This document shows positions 54,678 through 64,000 of a stretch of DNA of 64,000 nucleotides, piece by piece. The stretch lies in contig JANQQL010000001.1 in the NCBI GenBank assembly GCA_028289345.1, positions 248,001 through 312,000 of the forward strand. Direction: 5' to 3'. The stretch is from Planctomycetota bacterium (GTDB taxonomy: Bacteria > Planctomycetota > B15-G4 > SIAN01). Position numbers and translations under genes: made by a program. Within the stretch, counting starts at the first letter, position 1. Each line of letters starts with the position of its first letter. A model generated the notes under the pieces. It saw only the letters and a list, made by a program, of their open reading frames with translations, did not search any database and was not told where the DNA came from.

Positions 54678-54857
54678 GGATTGAATCTCATCAGACCGTG
54701 AATGGAAGACGAGCCGGGGCGAGACGCAGTCTATCCGGAGATCCCGGAAGAGACTCCTCGCGAACCAGGTCCGTTCCGTGAGGACCGGTGAACGCCCGAG
54801 TTTCGAGAGCACGGTCCGTGATTGGCGAGCAACGCGGAACCCGAGAAGGTGAGTGTG

Positions 54858-57038
54858 TCAGGACAACCCGATCCACCGGCCTCCCTGAAACACGGCGAAG
54901 CTGGCCCCCCATGCCAAGACGGTCATGTACACGAAGAGAAACGCGGGCCAGCGATAGGTTCCCGTTTCCCGCTTGAGCACGGCAAGGGTGCTCATGCATT
55001 GGCAGGAAAGCGCGAAGAACACCATCAGACTGAAGCAAACTAAAGGGGTGTACAACGCACTCCCATCGGCTCGAGTTTGGCTGCGTACCCGGTCGCGGAG
55101 TGCGGAAGACTCCTCATCGGAATCCTCGGCCAGGCCATAGACCACGGCCATGGTGCTGACGAACACTTCGCGAGCCGCAAAGGCACCAATTAAGCCGACC
55201 CCAATCTTCCAATCGAACCCGAGGGGCTCGAACACTGGCTCGAGGAAACGCCCGAGACGGCCGCCGTAGCTGTTCCGCAACAGCTCCCCGGACTCTTGCT
55301 GATCCAGCAGCGATAGCTGATCAGCGCGCTCCTGCTCCGAGGACACGGTGGACTCGATGCGATCCCTTTCGGCCGCATATCGGGCGGTGGATTCAGGGTC
55401 GCTTCCGGGGAACGACAAGAGCACCCACATGACGATCGTGCAGACCAAGATGACTGTGCCGGCTTCCCGCGCGAACAGCCAGGTTTTCTCCCACATCATC
55501 CGCAACACGGAGGTCAGGTGCGGGAAACGGTACGGCGGCATCTCCATCAGCAAAGGCGCCCGTGGTCCCCGAAACACCGTTTTCCCAAGGACCGCGGTGA
55601 CTCCCAAGGCCACGACGGTGGAGAACAGGTACATCCCCACCATCATCATTCCCTGGGTGAATGGCTTTCCCTGGCCCGGCGGATAGAGAGCGGCAATCAA
55701 CAGTCCGTAGACCGGCAGCCGTGCCGAACAAGTCATCAAAGGAATGACCATCATGGTCAACATTCGGTCGCGACGCCGTTCCAAGGTCCGGGTCGCGAGG
55801 ATCGCCGGGACGGCGCATGCAAAGCCCGACAACATGGGCACGAAGGCCCGCCCCTGAAGTCCCACCCACTTCATCAGGCGATCCATTAGGTACACGATGC
55901 GAGCCATGTATCCCGTGTCTTCCATCAAGCCGAGGAAAAAGAACAGGAGAAGGATCTGCGGAAAAAACACCAGCACGCCACCGACGCCGCCGATCACTCC
56001 TTCCACCAAGAAGTCACGCAGGATTCCCGCGGGCAACGCGCTCTCGGCCAACCCGGCAACCACCCCCACCCCGGTCTCGATCCCGCCGATCATCGGGTCC
56101 GCCCAAGCGAACAACGACTGAAACACCAGCGCCATCAATCCCAAGAACAGCAGGAAACCCCACCCCGGATGCAAGAGCACGCGATCCAACCGATCGGTCA
56201 TCGAGGTTTTGCGCCGAGCGACCTCCTGCAAGAAACTGGCTGAGCGTTCATCGATCCACGAATACCGTGTCTGGATGATCTCCTGTTCCAAGTCACGCCC
56301 TTGGCGGGCCGCGTCGACCCGACGCGCCTCCACGGTGGTCCGTAGCGCGTGAGGACTCGTGGCGAAGTCCTCGCTCTCTTCGATCGACAACAATGCCCAG
56401 CGGGCCAGTGCTTGCCGGCGCGACGCGCCCTCTCCCCAATCCTGGGGAATCTGGTCGGCCACGGCATTCACGTCTTCTTGCAGTGACGCGCTGCCCGGAA
56501 AGTTCCAGGCAGCGTCGCTGTCCTTGGTGGTCAAACGGAGGGCAAGCACTTCACGAAGCTTCTGCAGCCCCTTCCCGCGAGGAGCATGCACCTCCACCAC
56601 AGGAACTCCCAGCTCCCGGGACAGGGCCTCGGCATCCACAGATTGGCCGGATTCATGCAGTCGGTCGATCATGGTCAGCGCCACGACCACGGGAACTCCC
56701 AGCTCCAAGACTTGCAGCGCCAGATACAGGTTGCGCCGCAACTGAGTCGCATCGACCACCAGAAGCACCGCATCGGGACGCGACAAGGGGACCAGGCCGG
56801 CGACCGCTTGCATGGCAATCTGCTCTTCGCCGCTGCGTGCCGCAAGGCTGTAAGCACCGGGGATGTCGACCAAGTCGACGACCATGGTGTCGCCAATCGG
56901 AAGCCTTCCCTCGTGCAACTCGACGGTGATGCCCGGGTAGTTTCCGACCCGTGCTCGCTGCCCCGTCAAGCGGTTGAAAAGCGTGGACTTTCCGGCGTTG
57001 GGATTTCCGGCCACCACAACTCGATAGCTACGAGACAT
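54858..57038 (-). CDS. feoB: Ferrous iron transporter FeoB
   Basis: A 726-residue inner-membrane transporter with an N-terminal G domain. G1 is AGNPNAGKSTLFNRL, the switch region NYPGITVELHEG, G3 VDIPGAYSL. G4 reads ALTMIDRL, where the usual Asn is Thr. The membrane part has the two Gate motifs, GFACAVPAILATRTLERRRDR and a later helix series with SCQCMSTLAVLKRETG, including the Cys. It imports Fe2+. Start at 57038 gives the canonical N-terminus. It follows feoA after 61 bases. Confidence 0.95.
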   Translation of the reverse strand: MSRSYRVVVAGNPNAGKSTLFNRLTGQRARVGNYPGITVELHEGRLPIGDTMVVDLVDIPGAYSLAARSGEEQIAMQAVAGLVPLSRPDAVLLVVDATQLRRNLYLALQVLELGVPVVVALTMIDRLHESGQSVDAEALSRELGVPVVEVHAPRGKGLQKLREVLALRLTTKDSDAAWNFPGSASLQEDVNAVADQIPQDWGEGASRRQALARWALLSIEESEDFATSPHALRTTVEARRVDAARQGRDLEQEIIQTRYSWIDERSASFLQEVARRKTSMTDRLDRVLLHPGWGFLLFLGLMALVFQSLFAWADPMIGGIETGVGVVAGLAESALPAGILRDFLVEGVIGGVGGVLVFFPQILLLFFFLGLMEDTGYMARIVYLMDRLMKWVGLQGRAFVPMLSGFACAVPAILATRTLERRRDRMLTMMVIPLMTCSARLPVYGLLIAALYPPGQGKPFTQGMMMVGMYLFSTVVALGVTAVLGKTVFRGPRAPLLMEMPPYRFPHLTSVLRMMWEKTWLFAREAGTVILVCTIVMWVLLSFPGSDPESTARYAAERDRIESTVSSEQERADQLSLLDQQESGELLRNSYGGRLGRFLEPVFEPLGFDWKIGVGLIGAFAAREVFVSTMAVVYGLAEDSDEESSALRDRVRSQTRADGSALYTPLVCFSLMVFFALSCQCMSTLAVLKRETGTYRWPAFLFVYMTVLAWGASFAVFQGGRWIGLS

Positions 57039-57099
57039 GGGAACCGGCTGCTGTGCCGTTCCCGCAGCGCGTTCGCTCCCACAAGCGTGGGACGCTGCC

Positions 57100-57369
57100 T
57101 CAGACCGAGGCGACGTGGATCTGAAGGGCTTCTGCACGGCGCAGAGACAGTCGACAGCCGTAGACTTCGATTTCCAGCACCCCGCCGATGTCCGCTCTCC
57201 TCATCAGCCGAATGCCCGCACCCGGCAGGAGTCCCAACTCCATGAGCCGACGACGAAATGAACGGGCGCCTTCCAAACGCTCGAGGCGGGCCTTTTCGCC
57301 CGGATGGAGATCATCGAGAGTTCGAAGGTTCGCGTTCGGGTCGCTTGATTGCTGGGCGGGTGCGGTCAC
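57100..57369 (-). CDS. feoA: FeoA family ferrous iron transport protein
   Basis: An 89-residue SH3-like protein with TLDDLHPGEKARLERLEGAR, RRRLMELGLLPGAGIRLMRR and CRLSLRRAEALQIHV, the FeoA pattern. It regulates or supports FeoB. Start is GTG at 57369. A Fur-box-like palindrome lies 25-39 bases upstream, so iron repression is likely. Confidence 0.92.
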   Translation of the reverse strand: MTAPAQQSSDPNANLRTLDDLHPGEKARLERLEGARSFRRRLMELGLLPGAGIRLMRRADIGGVLEIEVYGCRLSLRRAEALQIHVASV

Positions 57370-57393
57370 GGAAGTCAGCCTCGAAATCCTAAA

Positions 57394-57408
57394 TGAGATC
57401 CGTTCTCA
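57394..57408 (-). promoter_or_regulatory. Fur-box-like palindrome upstream of feoAB
   Basis: TGAGATC-C-GTTCTCA (plus strand) has the 7-1-7 symmetry of a Fur box, TGANAAT-n-ATTNTCA type, with TGAGAAC as the minus-strand half. It lies in a locally AT-rich stretch 25 bases upstream of the feoA start. Fur regulation is inferred. Confidence 0.5.
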
Positions 57409-57506
57409 AAGTATTTCCCGGAAGGTCCGCTGGCAAGGGCCGTTTCGCATTTTTCTCGAAATAGACATGCTGGGGCCCGGTCCAACCTCGAGGACTCAAA
57501 ACGACC

Positions 57507-58166
57507 ATGACCCACGATTCAGGATCCCCTCCCCGTCGCACCTGGCGGCTCTGGACGGCCGGTCTCGCCACGGCGGTGTTGCCCGCCGTCGTGATGGTCA
57601 CCGTCGTGTCAAGCTGCCTGACGACGACGCCTTTTCCGGACGGCCCTCGCTTCCGCAGCGCCACTCTCTCGTTCCACGAGAACGGCAACATTGCCAAGGG
57701 CAAGCTCGCCGAGCCCGGGATGTGGCGTGGCCTTTCGTGCGAGGGCTGGATGCACTTCTTCGAGAACGGCGACCTGCGCTCCTGCCAAGTGACCGAGAGT
57801 CACCGAACCGACCGCGACTTGGTCCTGCCCGAAGGCTCGACGCTCTGGTGGGACGAGTCGGGAAAACTCGAATCCGCGTGGCTCGCCGATGACACCGTCC
57901 TGGACGGAATTCCGGTCAAGGGCGGTGACAAGATCGTGGTCTCGTTTCATCCGGCGGGCACTCTGCGAACTCTTTTCCTGAGCCGCGACCATGTGATCCA
58001 CGAGATCCCCTGCAAGGCCAGCCTGCTGAAACCGGTGAAACTCTTTCCCAATGGATCGCTGCAAAGTGCCACGCTTTCCCGGAATTGCTCCATCGGTCCA
58101 CGAAGCTACACCGAAGGAAAGACTCTGACGTTCGATCCCTCTGGCGACGTGGCGGCAATGGATTGA
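57507..58166 (+). CDS. Lipoprotein with MORN-like repeat pattern
   Basis: A 219-residue protein with a membrane segment and possible lipobox VSSC at Cys37. Several units resemble variant MORN repeats: SATLSFHENGNIAKGKL, WMHFFENGDLRSCQV, TLWWDESGKLESAWL, VSFHPAGTLRTLFL, VKLFPNGSLQSATL and LTFDPSGDVAAM, each F-x-x-x-G-x-L type. The role is unknown. It lies between feoA and an ABC transporter, with 84 bases before the latter. Confidence 0.75.
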   Translation: MTHDSGSPPRRTWRLWTAGLATAVLPAVVMVTVVSSCLTTTPFPDGPRFRSATLSFHENGNIAKGKLAEPGMWRGLSCEGWMHFFENGDLRSCQVTESHRTDRDLVLPEGSTLWWDESGKLESAWLADDTVLDGIPVKGGDKIVVSFHPAGTLRTLFLSRDHVIHEIPCKASLLKPVKLFPNGSLQSATLSRNCSIGPRSYTEGKTLTFDPSGDVAAMD

Positions 58167-58250
58167 CGCAGCGCTCGCCAGCGGCTGACAAGATGGCAGC
58201 ACGGGCGGAGTGCTCGGCCGGCTCGGCGAGCGGTTCGGAGGAAGATCTCG

Positions 58251-59014
<764 letters not shown>

Positions 59015-59018
<4 letters not shown>

Positions 59019-61444
59019 ACCATCCGCTGCCGTCGACTCCTCGACTGGTGATCCTGCTGACCCGCCTGGCGGCGACGCGCATGCTGCATCGTTGCCACTT
59101 GCAACTGGGGCGCATCGGTCCGAAGCGCAACGGTTCCTCGGCGACGGGTACCCCACGCCGGGTGCATCCGTTGCTCTTGCTTCTGTTCCTGGTTTTCTTC
59201 CTGTGGCAGGGGATTCACGTTTCGACCCGGCTGGTCCACAAGCTCGTCGATGCGACCGAGCAGTCCGCCGAAGGATCGTCGGCCACGGCTCTTTCCTTGC
59301 CCGAAGTCGCGGATCTGGACTCCCTGGCGGCCCACTCCCTGTTGTTTCCCAAGGCCGATCGCTGGGTGACCCCGGGAGCGGAGCCCGAGATGCTCGGCGG
59401 CCTGGCCATCGTTCTGCTCACACTCTTCCTGGGCTTGTTCTTTGCCACCGCGGGCAACGCCAACCAAGACCTGGGCCGGGTCGAGTGGTCCTTGGAGTGG
59501 CTCTTCACCTTTCCCGTTCGGGCCCGCAGTCTGTTCTTAGCCCAGCTCCTCGAACACACGCTCCTGCACCCGTTCTCATGGTTCGTGTGCGGGCCACTGT
59601 TTTTCACGATCTACTGGAGCAGCGGAATGGGCGGTTGGTCCATTCCCGCGGCGATCGCCGCCACCTTGATGATGAACACCTGCCTCGCCGTGGTTCGGGT
59701 TCCCGGGGAGATCTGGCTTCGCAAGAGCTTCGCGTTGAGCACGCTCAAGAACATTCAAGCAGCGTGCACCGTGCTGGGACTCGTGACTTTGTATGTGGTC
59801 TTCTACCTGGCGCTGGCTCAAGATCTTCCGCACTGGTTCCGCCACACGGCTTCGGCGGCGGGTGCCCTGGCTTGGCTGCCCCCGGCCCTGCCTCTCTGGT
59901 GGACGTCCACGGCCATGGCTCCCTGGATTCCCTGCAGCCTGGTCGCCGTGGGAGCAACCCTGCTCCTGGTGACCTCGGCGCGGGGCAGCGAGGCACTGGT
60001 GGGCGGCGGCCTTCTGCGGGCCGGTGGAGCCTACCAAGGCTCCCGGCGGGACGAATCTCCGGGCCAGGTCCCGCGCTCACTCTCCCCCCTTGGGCGGGGC
60101 ATCCTCGGGAAAGAGATTCAGCTGTTGTTGCGGGACCGCAGTTTCTTCGTGCAGACCTTGATCGTCCCGTTCTTGGTCATCGGCTTTCAGTTTTTCTTCA
60201 ACCGATCCACCATTCAAGCTTCCGCCACTGATTGGCGGCACGGCGCAACGTTCGCCTTTTCGGTCGGCGCCTACTGCCTGATCTTCGGTGGTTCCTCCGC
60301 GCTCTCCGTGGAAGCCAAGAGTCTGTGGCTGCTGTACACCTTTCCCCAACGCCTGTCCTCGATGTTTCGCGAGAAAGCGACCTTGTGGGCCGTCGTCGGG
60401 TCGTTCTATGTTCTCGTGACCCTCGCCATCGTGCTGTGGTCTGAACAAGTCGAGATTTCCTGGAACGACGCGGGAAGCATCGCGATGGCTTTGATCGGCA
60501 TCGTGATCTACGCGTTCATCGCCGTCGGCATGGGGATCCTCGGCACCAACCCTCTGGATCAGAACGTGCAGCGACGGCTCAAGGTCGGGTCGATCTACTT
60601 GTACATGATGCTTGCCAGTATGTACTGCTATGGCATCTACGCCCCTCAGATGTGGCAGAAGTTCGTTCTCCTGGTCTTGTGCTCTTTGTTGGCCTACGCG
60701 ATCTGGCAAAAGGTCAATGATCATTGCCCGTATCTGATGGACCCCAGCTCCTCTCCGACTCCACGAATCGCCCTCTCGGACGGACTGATCGCAGTCCTGG
60801 CATTCTTCGTCATCCAGGCCATGTCGATGGTGCTCCTGGAAGCTCTCCACATGCGTCGCGGGGTCGCTCAGTCATTGGGCGGCCGAATGACGCTCTCGTT
60901 CGTCGTTGCCGGTTCCGTGGTCACTCTTGCAAGCCTGGTCACCTTCTGGCGGCGCGGGGTTGCGGATCTTCGAGGCAGTCTCGGACTTTCCTGGCCTCCC
61001 TCTCTGCGATCGCTGGGAGCGACCATCACCGCAGGCTTCGGAGGCGGGCTGATGGCCGCTCTCGTGGCGGTGTCCTATCTCCTCCTCTTGACCATGGTCC
61101 CGGCGTTGCAGCCGTGGCGAGAAGAGCTTCTGGAGTTCACCGCACGAAACCCCGGTCCGGGGCGCCTCTGGTTCGCCATCATGGCCATCGGTGCCGCCCC
61201 CCTGTTCGAAGAGTTCCTGTTCCGAGGTCTGGTCTACGGGGGTTTGCGTCGCACCTTCCCAAAGCTCACCGCGGCCATCGCCAGCGCGGCGGTCTTCGCC
61301 GTTGTTCACCCCCCATTGGGATTCTTGCCGGTCTTCAGCCTCGGTTTGGTCACCGCTTGGATCTACGAGAGAACCGGGCGACTCCTGACGCCCATCCTCG
61401 CCCACATGACCTACAACACGATCGTGGTGATTCTCAGCGGCTAG
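59015..61444 (+). CDS. ABC-2-type permease fused to CPBP intramembrane metalloprotease
   Basis: An 809-residue membrane protein. Residues 1-560 are an ABC-2 permease with many helices and a cytoplasmic N-terminus. Residues 600-809 are a CPBP (Abi) protease domain: Glu732-Glu733 with Arg737 in FEEFLFRGLVYG, His765 in FAVVHPPLGFLP and His797/Asn801 in AHMTYN, the complete conserved set. It is coupled to the ATPase gene. Such a fusion suggests export linked with processing of a membrane-embedded substrate or prenylated peptide; the substrate is unknown. Confidence 0.9.
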
Positions 61445-61662
61445 CCGCGATCCTCTGCCCAGACGCGCGGACTGGCATGCGGTTCCCTCGACCCACGAAC
61501 GCAGGGAGAGCATCGGCGCAACGGTCTCGATCGGCGAGTGGACCTGCGGGGAGTGTTGATCTTGTCAGTTCCCAGAATCGCCGGCCCCGCATCGATCCGA
61601 GCAGATCTCCAGCCTGTATTTGGCGCCAAGCGCGGCAAAACTCCGTCAACCGCGACGGCCGA
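61445..61662. other. Intergenic region between convergent genes
   Basis: No gene or clear terminator recognised in 218 bases. Confidence 0.4.
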
Positions 61663-62181
61663 TCAGTAGCCGCCGGTGACGTAGTCGAATTCTTGGCTCC
61701 AATCGCGCAGGTCGCCGCGAAATCCGGGAGATCGTTCCCGGGTTCGATCGGTTTCCAAAGTGCGAGCCCCCAGGACGTAGAAGTCCCGGTCGAAGCCCTC
61801 GTAACCAGACTCGTAGCGGTAGTAACGGTAGTGATGGTCTTCGTCGTTGCTTGGATCGACGATCGTGCGATCCAGGTAGCCCCCGTCCACCAGCGCCTGG
61901 AGGAATTCCCCGTCCAAGGAGGTATCCCATCCGGCTCGCCCCTGGTCCGGATTCCCAGGAGGAAACATCCCGTGATCCGTCCGGTAGGCCTCGATCGCGG
62001 CACGGAGCAACTCGAGATCGCTGACTCGAGTGGCATCGCGCCCTAGGGCCAAGCGGTCCATCAACGGAGGAGCGACCACGCCCGCCAATCCCACGATGGC
62101 GACGGTGCTGAGGATCAACACCACACGAATGGCTTTCGCACTCGGACCCCGGGCGCCGGGGCTGGATTCCGTCAGGCTCAT
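61663..62181 (-). CDS. Pseudopilin-like protein (GspG/PilE type)
   Basis: A 172-residue protein with one hydrophobic N-terminal helix (about 16-38, IRVVLILSTVAIVGLAGVVA) and a pilin-like segment ALGRDATRVSDLELLRAAIEAYRTDHGMFPPG, matching the region after the helix in type II secretion pseudopilins. The prepilin peptidase motif GFTLIE is absent, so it would not be processed in the normal way. The C-terminal part is Tyr/Asp-rich. ATG at 62181 with GGAGG upstream. Confidence 0.75.
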   Translation of the reverse strand: MSLTESSPGARGPSAKAIRVVLILSTVAIVGLAGVVAPPLMDRLALGRDATRVSDLELLRAAIEAYRTDHGMFPPGNPDQGRAGWDTSLDGEFLQALVDGGYLDRTIVDPSNDEDHHYRYYRYESGYEGFDRDFYVLGARTLETDRTRERSPGFRGDLRDWSQEFDYVTGGY

Positions 62182-62450
62182 TTCTCCGCCTCCCTGGGGA
62201 AACGATCGACCATACGTCCGAGAAAACTTCAGCAATGCGCCGTCCGCCCCCCCAGTCCCGCTTCCCGGCCGCGGGGACCGCGCGAAATCCCTTCTTCGCT
62301 TGCCTCCGTCGGTGACGCAACCGGTTGCCCACGGGTTTCCCAGAGAACACACTCCTCCCTCTCTCGCACGAGACCCCGAGCCCCAAAAGAAACGGAAGCC
62401 GGGACAAATTCGTTCGCCAGCGCCACCCGGGCCGGAGGTAAACCGAGGGG

Positions 62451-63230
62451 ATGAAAATCGCCACCTGGAACGTGAACTCGATTCGTGTGCGGCTCGACCG
62501 TGCCTTGGCCTTCTTGAAACGCCACGAGCCGGACGTGGTCTGTCTGCAGGAGATCAAAGTCGTCGACGAAGGGTTTCCCGAAGAGGCATTTCGAGAGGCT
62601 GGCTACCAGTCCACCATCTTTGGCCAGAAGACCTACAACGGCGTGGCGATCCTGACGCGGAATCCCGTGCAGTCGGTGCAACGGGGAATCCCTGGGTTCG
62701 AGGACCCCCAATCGCGGGTTCTCGCGGTCACCGTGGATGGCGTTCGGGTCGTCAACGTCTACGTCCCCAATGGCTCCCAAGTGGGCTCCGAGAAGTTTGA
62801 CTACAAACTTCGCTGGCTGGAGCAACTCACTCAATGGATCGATGAAGACGGCCTGCTGGAAACCCCGTTCCTCATTTGCGGTGACTTCAACATCGCGCCT
62901 GACGATCGGGACGTGTACGCCCCAGACGAATGGCGCGGCCGGGTGCTGTTCCATCCGGATGAACACGCCGCTCTTGCCAAGCTCCAGGGATTGGGCCTGG
63001 TTGACGCGTTTCGGCTCCACCAGGAGGAGGGCGACCACTACACCTGGTGGGACTTTCGTGGCGGCATGTTTTGGAAGAACAAAGGCCTGCGCATCGATCA
63101 CTTCTTGATCAACGAGCCCCTGATCCCCCGCTGCAAATCGGCCGAGATCGACACCTGGGAGCGAAAGGGCAAACAACCTTCCGACCACGCTCCGGTTCTC
63201 ATCACCCTGGAGGGCGGCGACTCGGCTTGA
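62451..63230 (+). CDS. xthA: Exodeoxyribonuclease III
   Basis: A 259-residue AP endonuclease/3'-5' exonuclease. Motifs are MKIATWNVNSIRVRL, VVCLQEIKV (metal Glu), NVYVPNGSQVGSEKFDYKL, ICGDFNIAP, TWWDFRGGMFWKNKGLRIDH and SDHAPVLI, all conserved. It acts in base-excision repair. It stands between two pseudopilin-like genes on the opposite strand; the 269 bases before it are free of recognised genes. Confidence 0.96.
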   Translation: MKIATWNVNSIRVRLDRALAFLKRHEPDVVCLQEIKVVDEGFPEEAFREAGYQSTIFGQKTYNGVAILTRNPVQSVQRGIPGFEDPQSRVLAVTVDGVRVVNVYVPNGSQVGSEKFDYKLRWLEQLTQWIDEDGLLETPFLICGDFNIAPDDRDVYAPDEWRGRVLFHPDEHAALAKLQGLGLVDAFRLHQEEGDHYTWWDFRGGMFWKNKGLRIDHFLINEPLIPRCKSAEIDTWERKGKQPSDHAPVLITLEGGDSA

Positions 63231-63279
63231 CCGCGGGGCCATTCGCAGCAGGCTGTGGCGAATGATCCCGGCTCCGATG

Positions 63280-63415
63280 CCGTGGACGAGTCGGTCGGCG
63301 CCCGATCGGACCTTCGTCCCCGAATCCTTGGCGAAGCGAGCCATTCGTTTGCGGTGCAGCTCCTCGGCGAGAACGACAACTCTTTCGATCGCCCATCCGA
63401 GGCTTTTTCAACGGA
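63280..63415 (-). repeat. Dispersed intergenic repeat, copy B
   Basis: Read on the minus strand it runs from GTTGAAAAAGCCTCGGATGG through CGATCGAAAG, TCGTTCTCGCCGAGGAGC and AAGGATTCGGGGACGAAGG to TCCGATCGGGCGCCGA and CGTCCACGGC. It aligns with copy A over its length. It begins a few bases after the TAG stop of the pseudopilin-like gene and lies between convergent genes. Confidence 0.6.
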
Positions 63416-63418
63416 CTG

Positions 63419-63982
63419 CTAGTCAACGTCAGAAAGCACCGGCAGATCCAAGTGGCGAGTAATGACGAGGACCAGGTCGTCGCCGCGAGCCCAGCCGTGA
63501 CTCAGACCGCGGAGCGAAGTGTCCCGCTGCCGGTTCGGCCCGAAACTGTGAACGACGATGCCTCCTCCCCGTCCCATGGGCCCACCGCGTTCGAAGTACA
63601 CCAGCTGGTACGGCTCTCCCCAGGAGTCCATTCCCACTGGCAGGACACCCGACGCTTCCCCGTCGGCGGCGCGGGCCCAATCCTGTACGGGAAGATACGG
63701 CCCCTTCCATTGGCGAATGCCGACCTCGTTGACCACCAAACAAGAGAGGTCCTGCACCGTCAAAAAGTGTCGAGTCAGGCCCGCGTACAGAGGCGGCCAG
63801 TGGCCAACATCGCTGCGATACTCGAGAAATCCGCGACGCACGCGTGTCATGTCGCGTCGCGCATCGAGTTTTTGGGATTCGGCGGAAAGCTGGATCGCTC
63901 CGCCCGAGGCCACGGCGCCCAACGCGAGAAACAACGCCAAGGACACCTTCAGATCTTTGCTGGCTTGAAATCGACGGCCCAT
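63419..63982 (-). CDS. Pseudopilin-like protein (GspG type)
   Basis: A 187-residue protein with one N-terminal hydrophobic helix (about 12-30) followed by SAESQKLDARRDMTRVRRGF and EYRSDVGHWPPL, the segment also seen in the pseudopilin-like protein at 61663-62181. The C-terminal half has DSWGEPYQLVYFERGG and IVVHSFGPNRQRDTSL, as in GspG-type pseudopilins (WGxPYxY, SxGxDG). No GFTLIE motif. Start ATG at 63982 leaves 18 bases to the window edge. Confidence 0.78.
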   Translation of the reverse strand: MGRRFQASKDLKVSLALFLALGAVASGGAIQLSAESQKLDARRDMTRVRRGFLEYRSDVGHWPPLYAGLTRHFLTVQDLSCLVVNEVGIRQWKGPYLPVQDWARAADGEASGVLPVGMDSWGEPYQLVYFERGGPMGRGGGIVVHSFGPNRQRDTSLRGLSHGWARGDDLVLVITRHLDLPVLSDVD

Positions 63983-64000
63983 GAAGGCGACTTCGAACCG

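Noticed and set aside
63985..64000. T-loop-like GTTCGAAGTC on the minus strand at the right edge
   Set aside because: No acceptor stem or CCA end follows, and the sequence runs into the pseudopilin-like start.

Overview
The window is GC-rich, gene-dense bacterial chromosome. Most genes sit in short co-directional runs with 1-8 base start/stop overlaps, and GTG and TTG starts are common. The gene content points to a Planctomycetota-like bacterium: an ECF sigma factor divergent from a Ser/Thr kinase fused to an FGE-sulfatase-type domain, a BlaI/M56 pair, PQQ/FG-GAP/YWTD propeller proteins, several sulfatase/alkaline-phosphatase superfamily enzymes, a bifunctional AroDE, pseudopilin-like proteins, and a diderm marker (lpxA). 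This is inferred from gene content only; there is no rRNA in the window.

Layout. 1-7.1 kb (minus): a partial secreted protein, FtsB-like protein, enolase, LpxA, a large hypothetical and a 12-repeat FG-GAP protein. 7.2-17 kb: trypsin-like protease, polytopic GT-C-like membrane protein, sulfatase, pyruvate kinase, a PQQ-propeller/pseudo-esterase and a class V aminotransferase-like enzyme. 17-22.8 kb (minus): a DUF2089 regulator with a membrane partner behind a very AT-rich operator-like region, then a DgcA-DgcN-dipeptidase cluster that probably handles D-glutamate or murein peptides, then RlmK. 23-31.3 kb: a signalling island with a YWTD-like propeller protein, BlaI with a palindromic operator, an M56 receptor with an unusual C-terminal repeat domain, a 51-residue orphan kinase-N-terminus-like peptide, an ECF sigma factor, a Ser/Thr kinase-FGE fusion and an unknown protein. 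31.3-33.4 kb: acyl-AMP ligase plus acyl carrier protein. 33.5-39.2 kb: PrmA and an A1-type cytochrome c oxidase operon with two subunit III-like genes. 39.5-45.5 kb: a carboxypeptidase-regulatory-like protein, a second sulfatase-family enzyme, and an ECF sigma/anti-sigma/zinc-ribbon set. 45.7-54.2 kb (plus): a housekeeping run for phosphatidylserine/phosphatidylethanolamine, folate, pantothenate and isoprenoid synthesis, a SpoVG with an inserted zinc ribbon, a phosphatase-family enzyme, a DUF2520 protein and AroDE. 54.2-57.4 kb (minus): DinB and FeoAB with a Fur-box-like palindrome. 57.5-64 kb: a lipoprotein, an ABC exporter whose permease is fused to a CPBP protease, two pseudopilin-like genes around exonuclease III.

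The observations most worth following are: (i) a dispersed intergenic repeat of about 120-160 bp in three copies (23.0, 28.1 and 63.3 kb); (ii) the M56 receptor whose sensor region is replaced by five Gly-(L/M/H)-(S/T)-type repeats spaced 33/38/33/38 residues; (iii) the zinc-ribbon insertion in SpoVG; (iv) the AT-rich triple-repeat operator of the DUF2089 pair; (v) the DgcA/DgcN/dipeptidase operon; (vi) a long imperfect inverted repeat upstream of rlmK; and (vii) the ABC permease-CPBP protease fusion. No rRNA, tRNA, CRISPR array, insertion sequence or prophage was seen.
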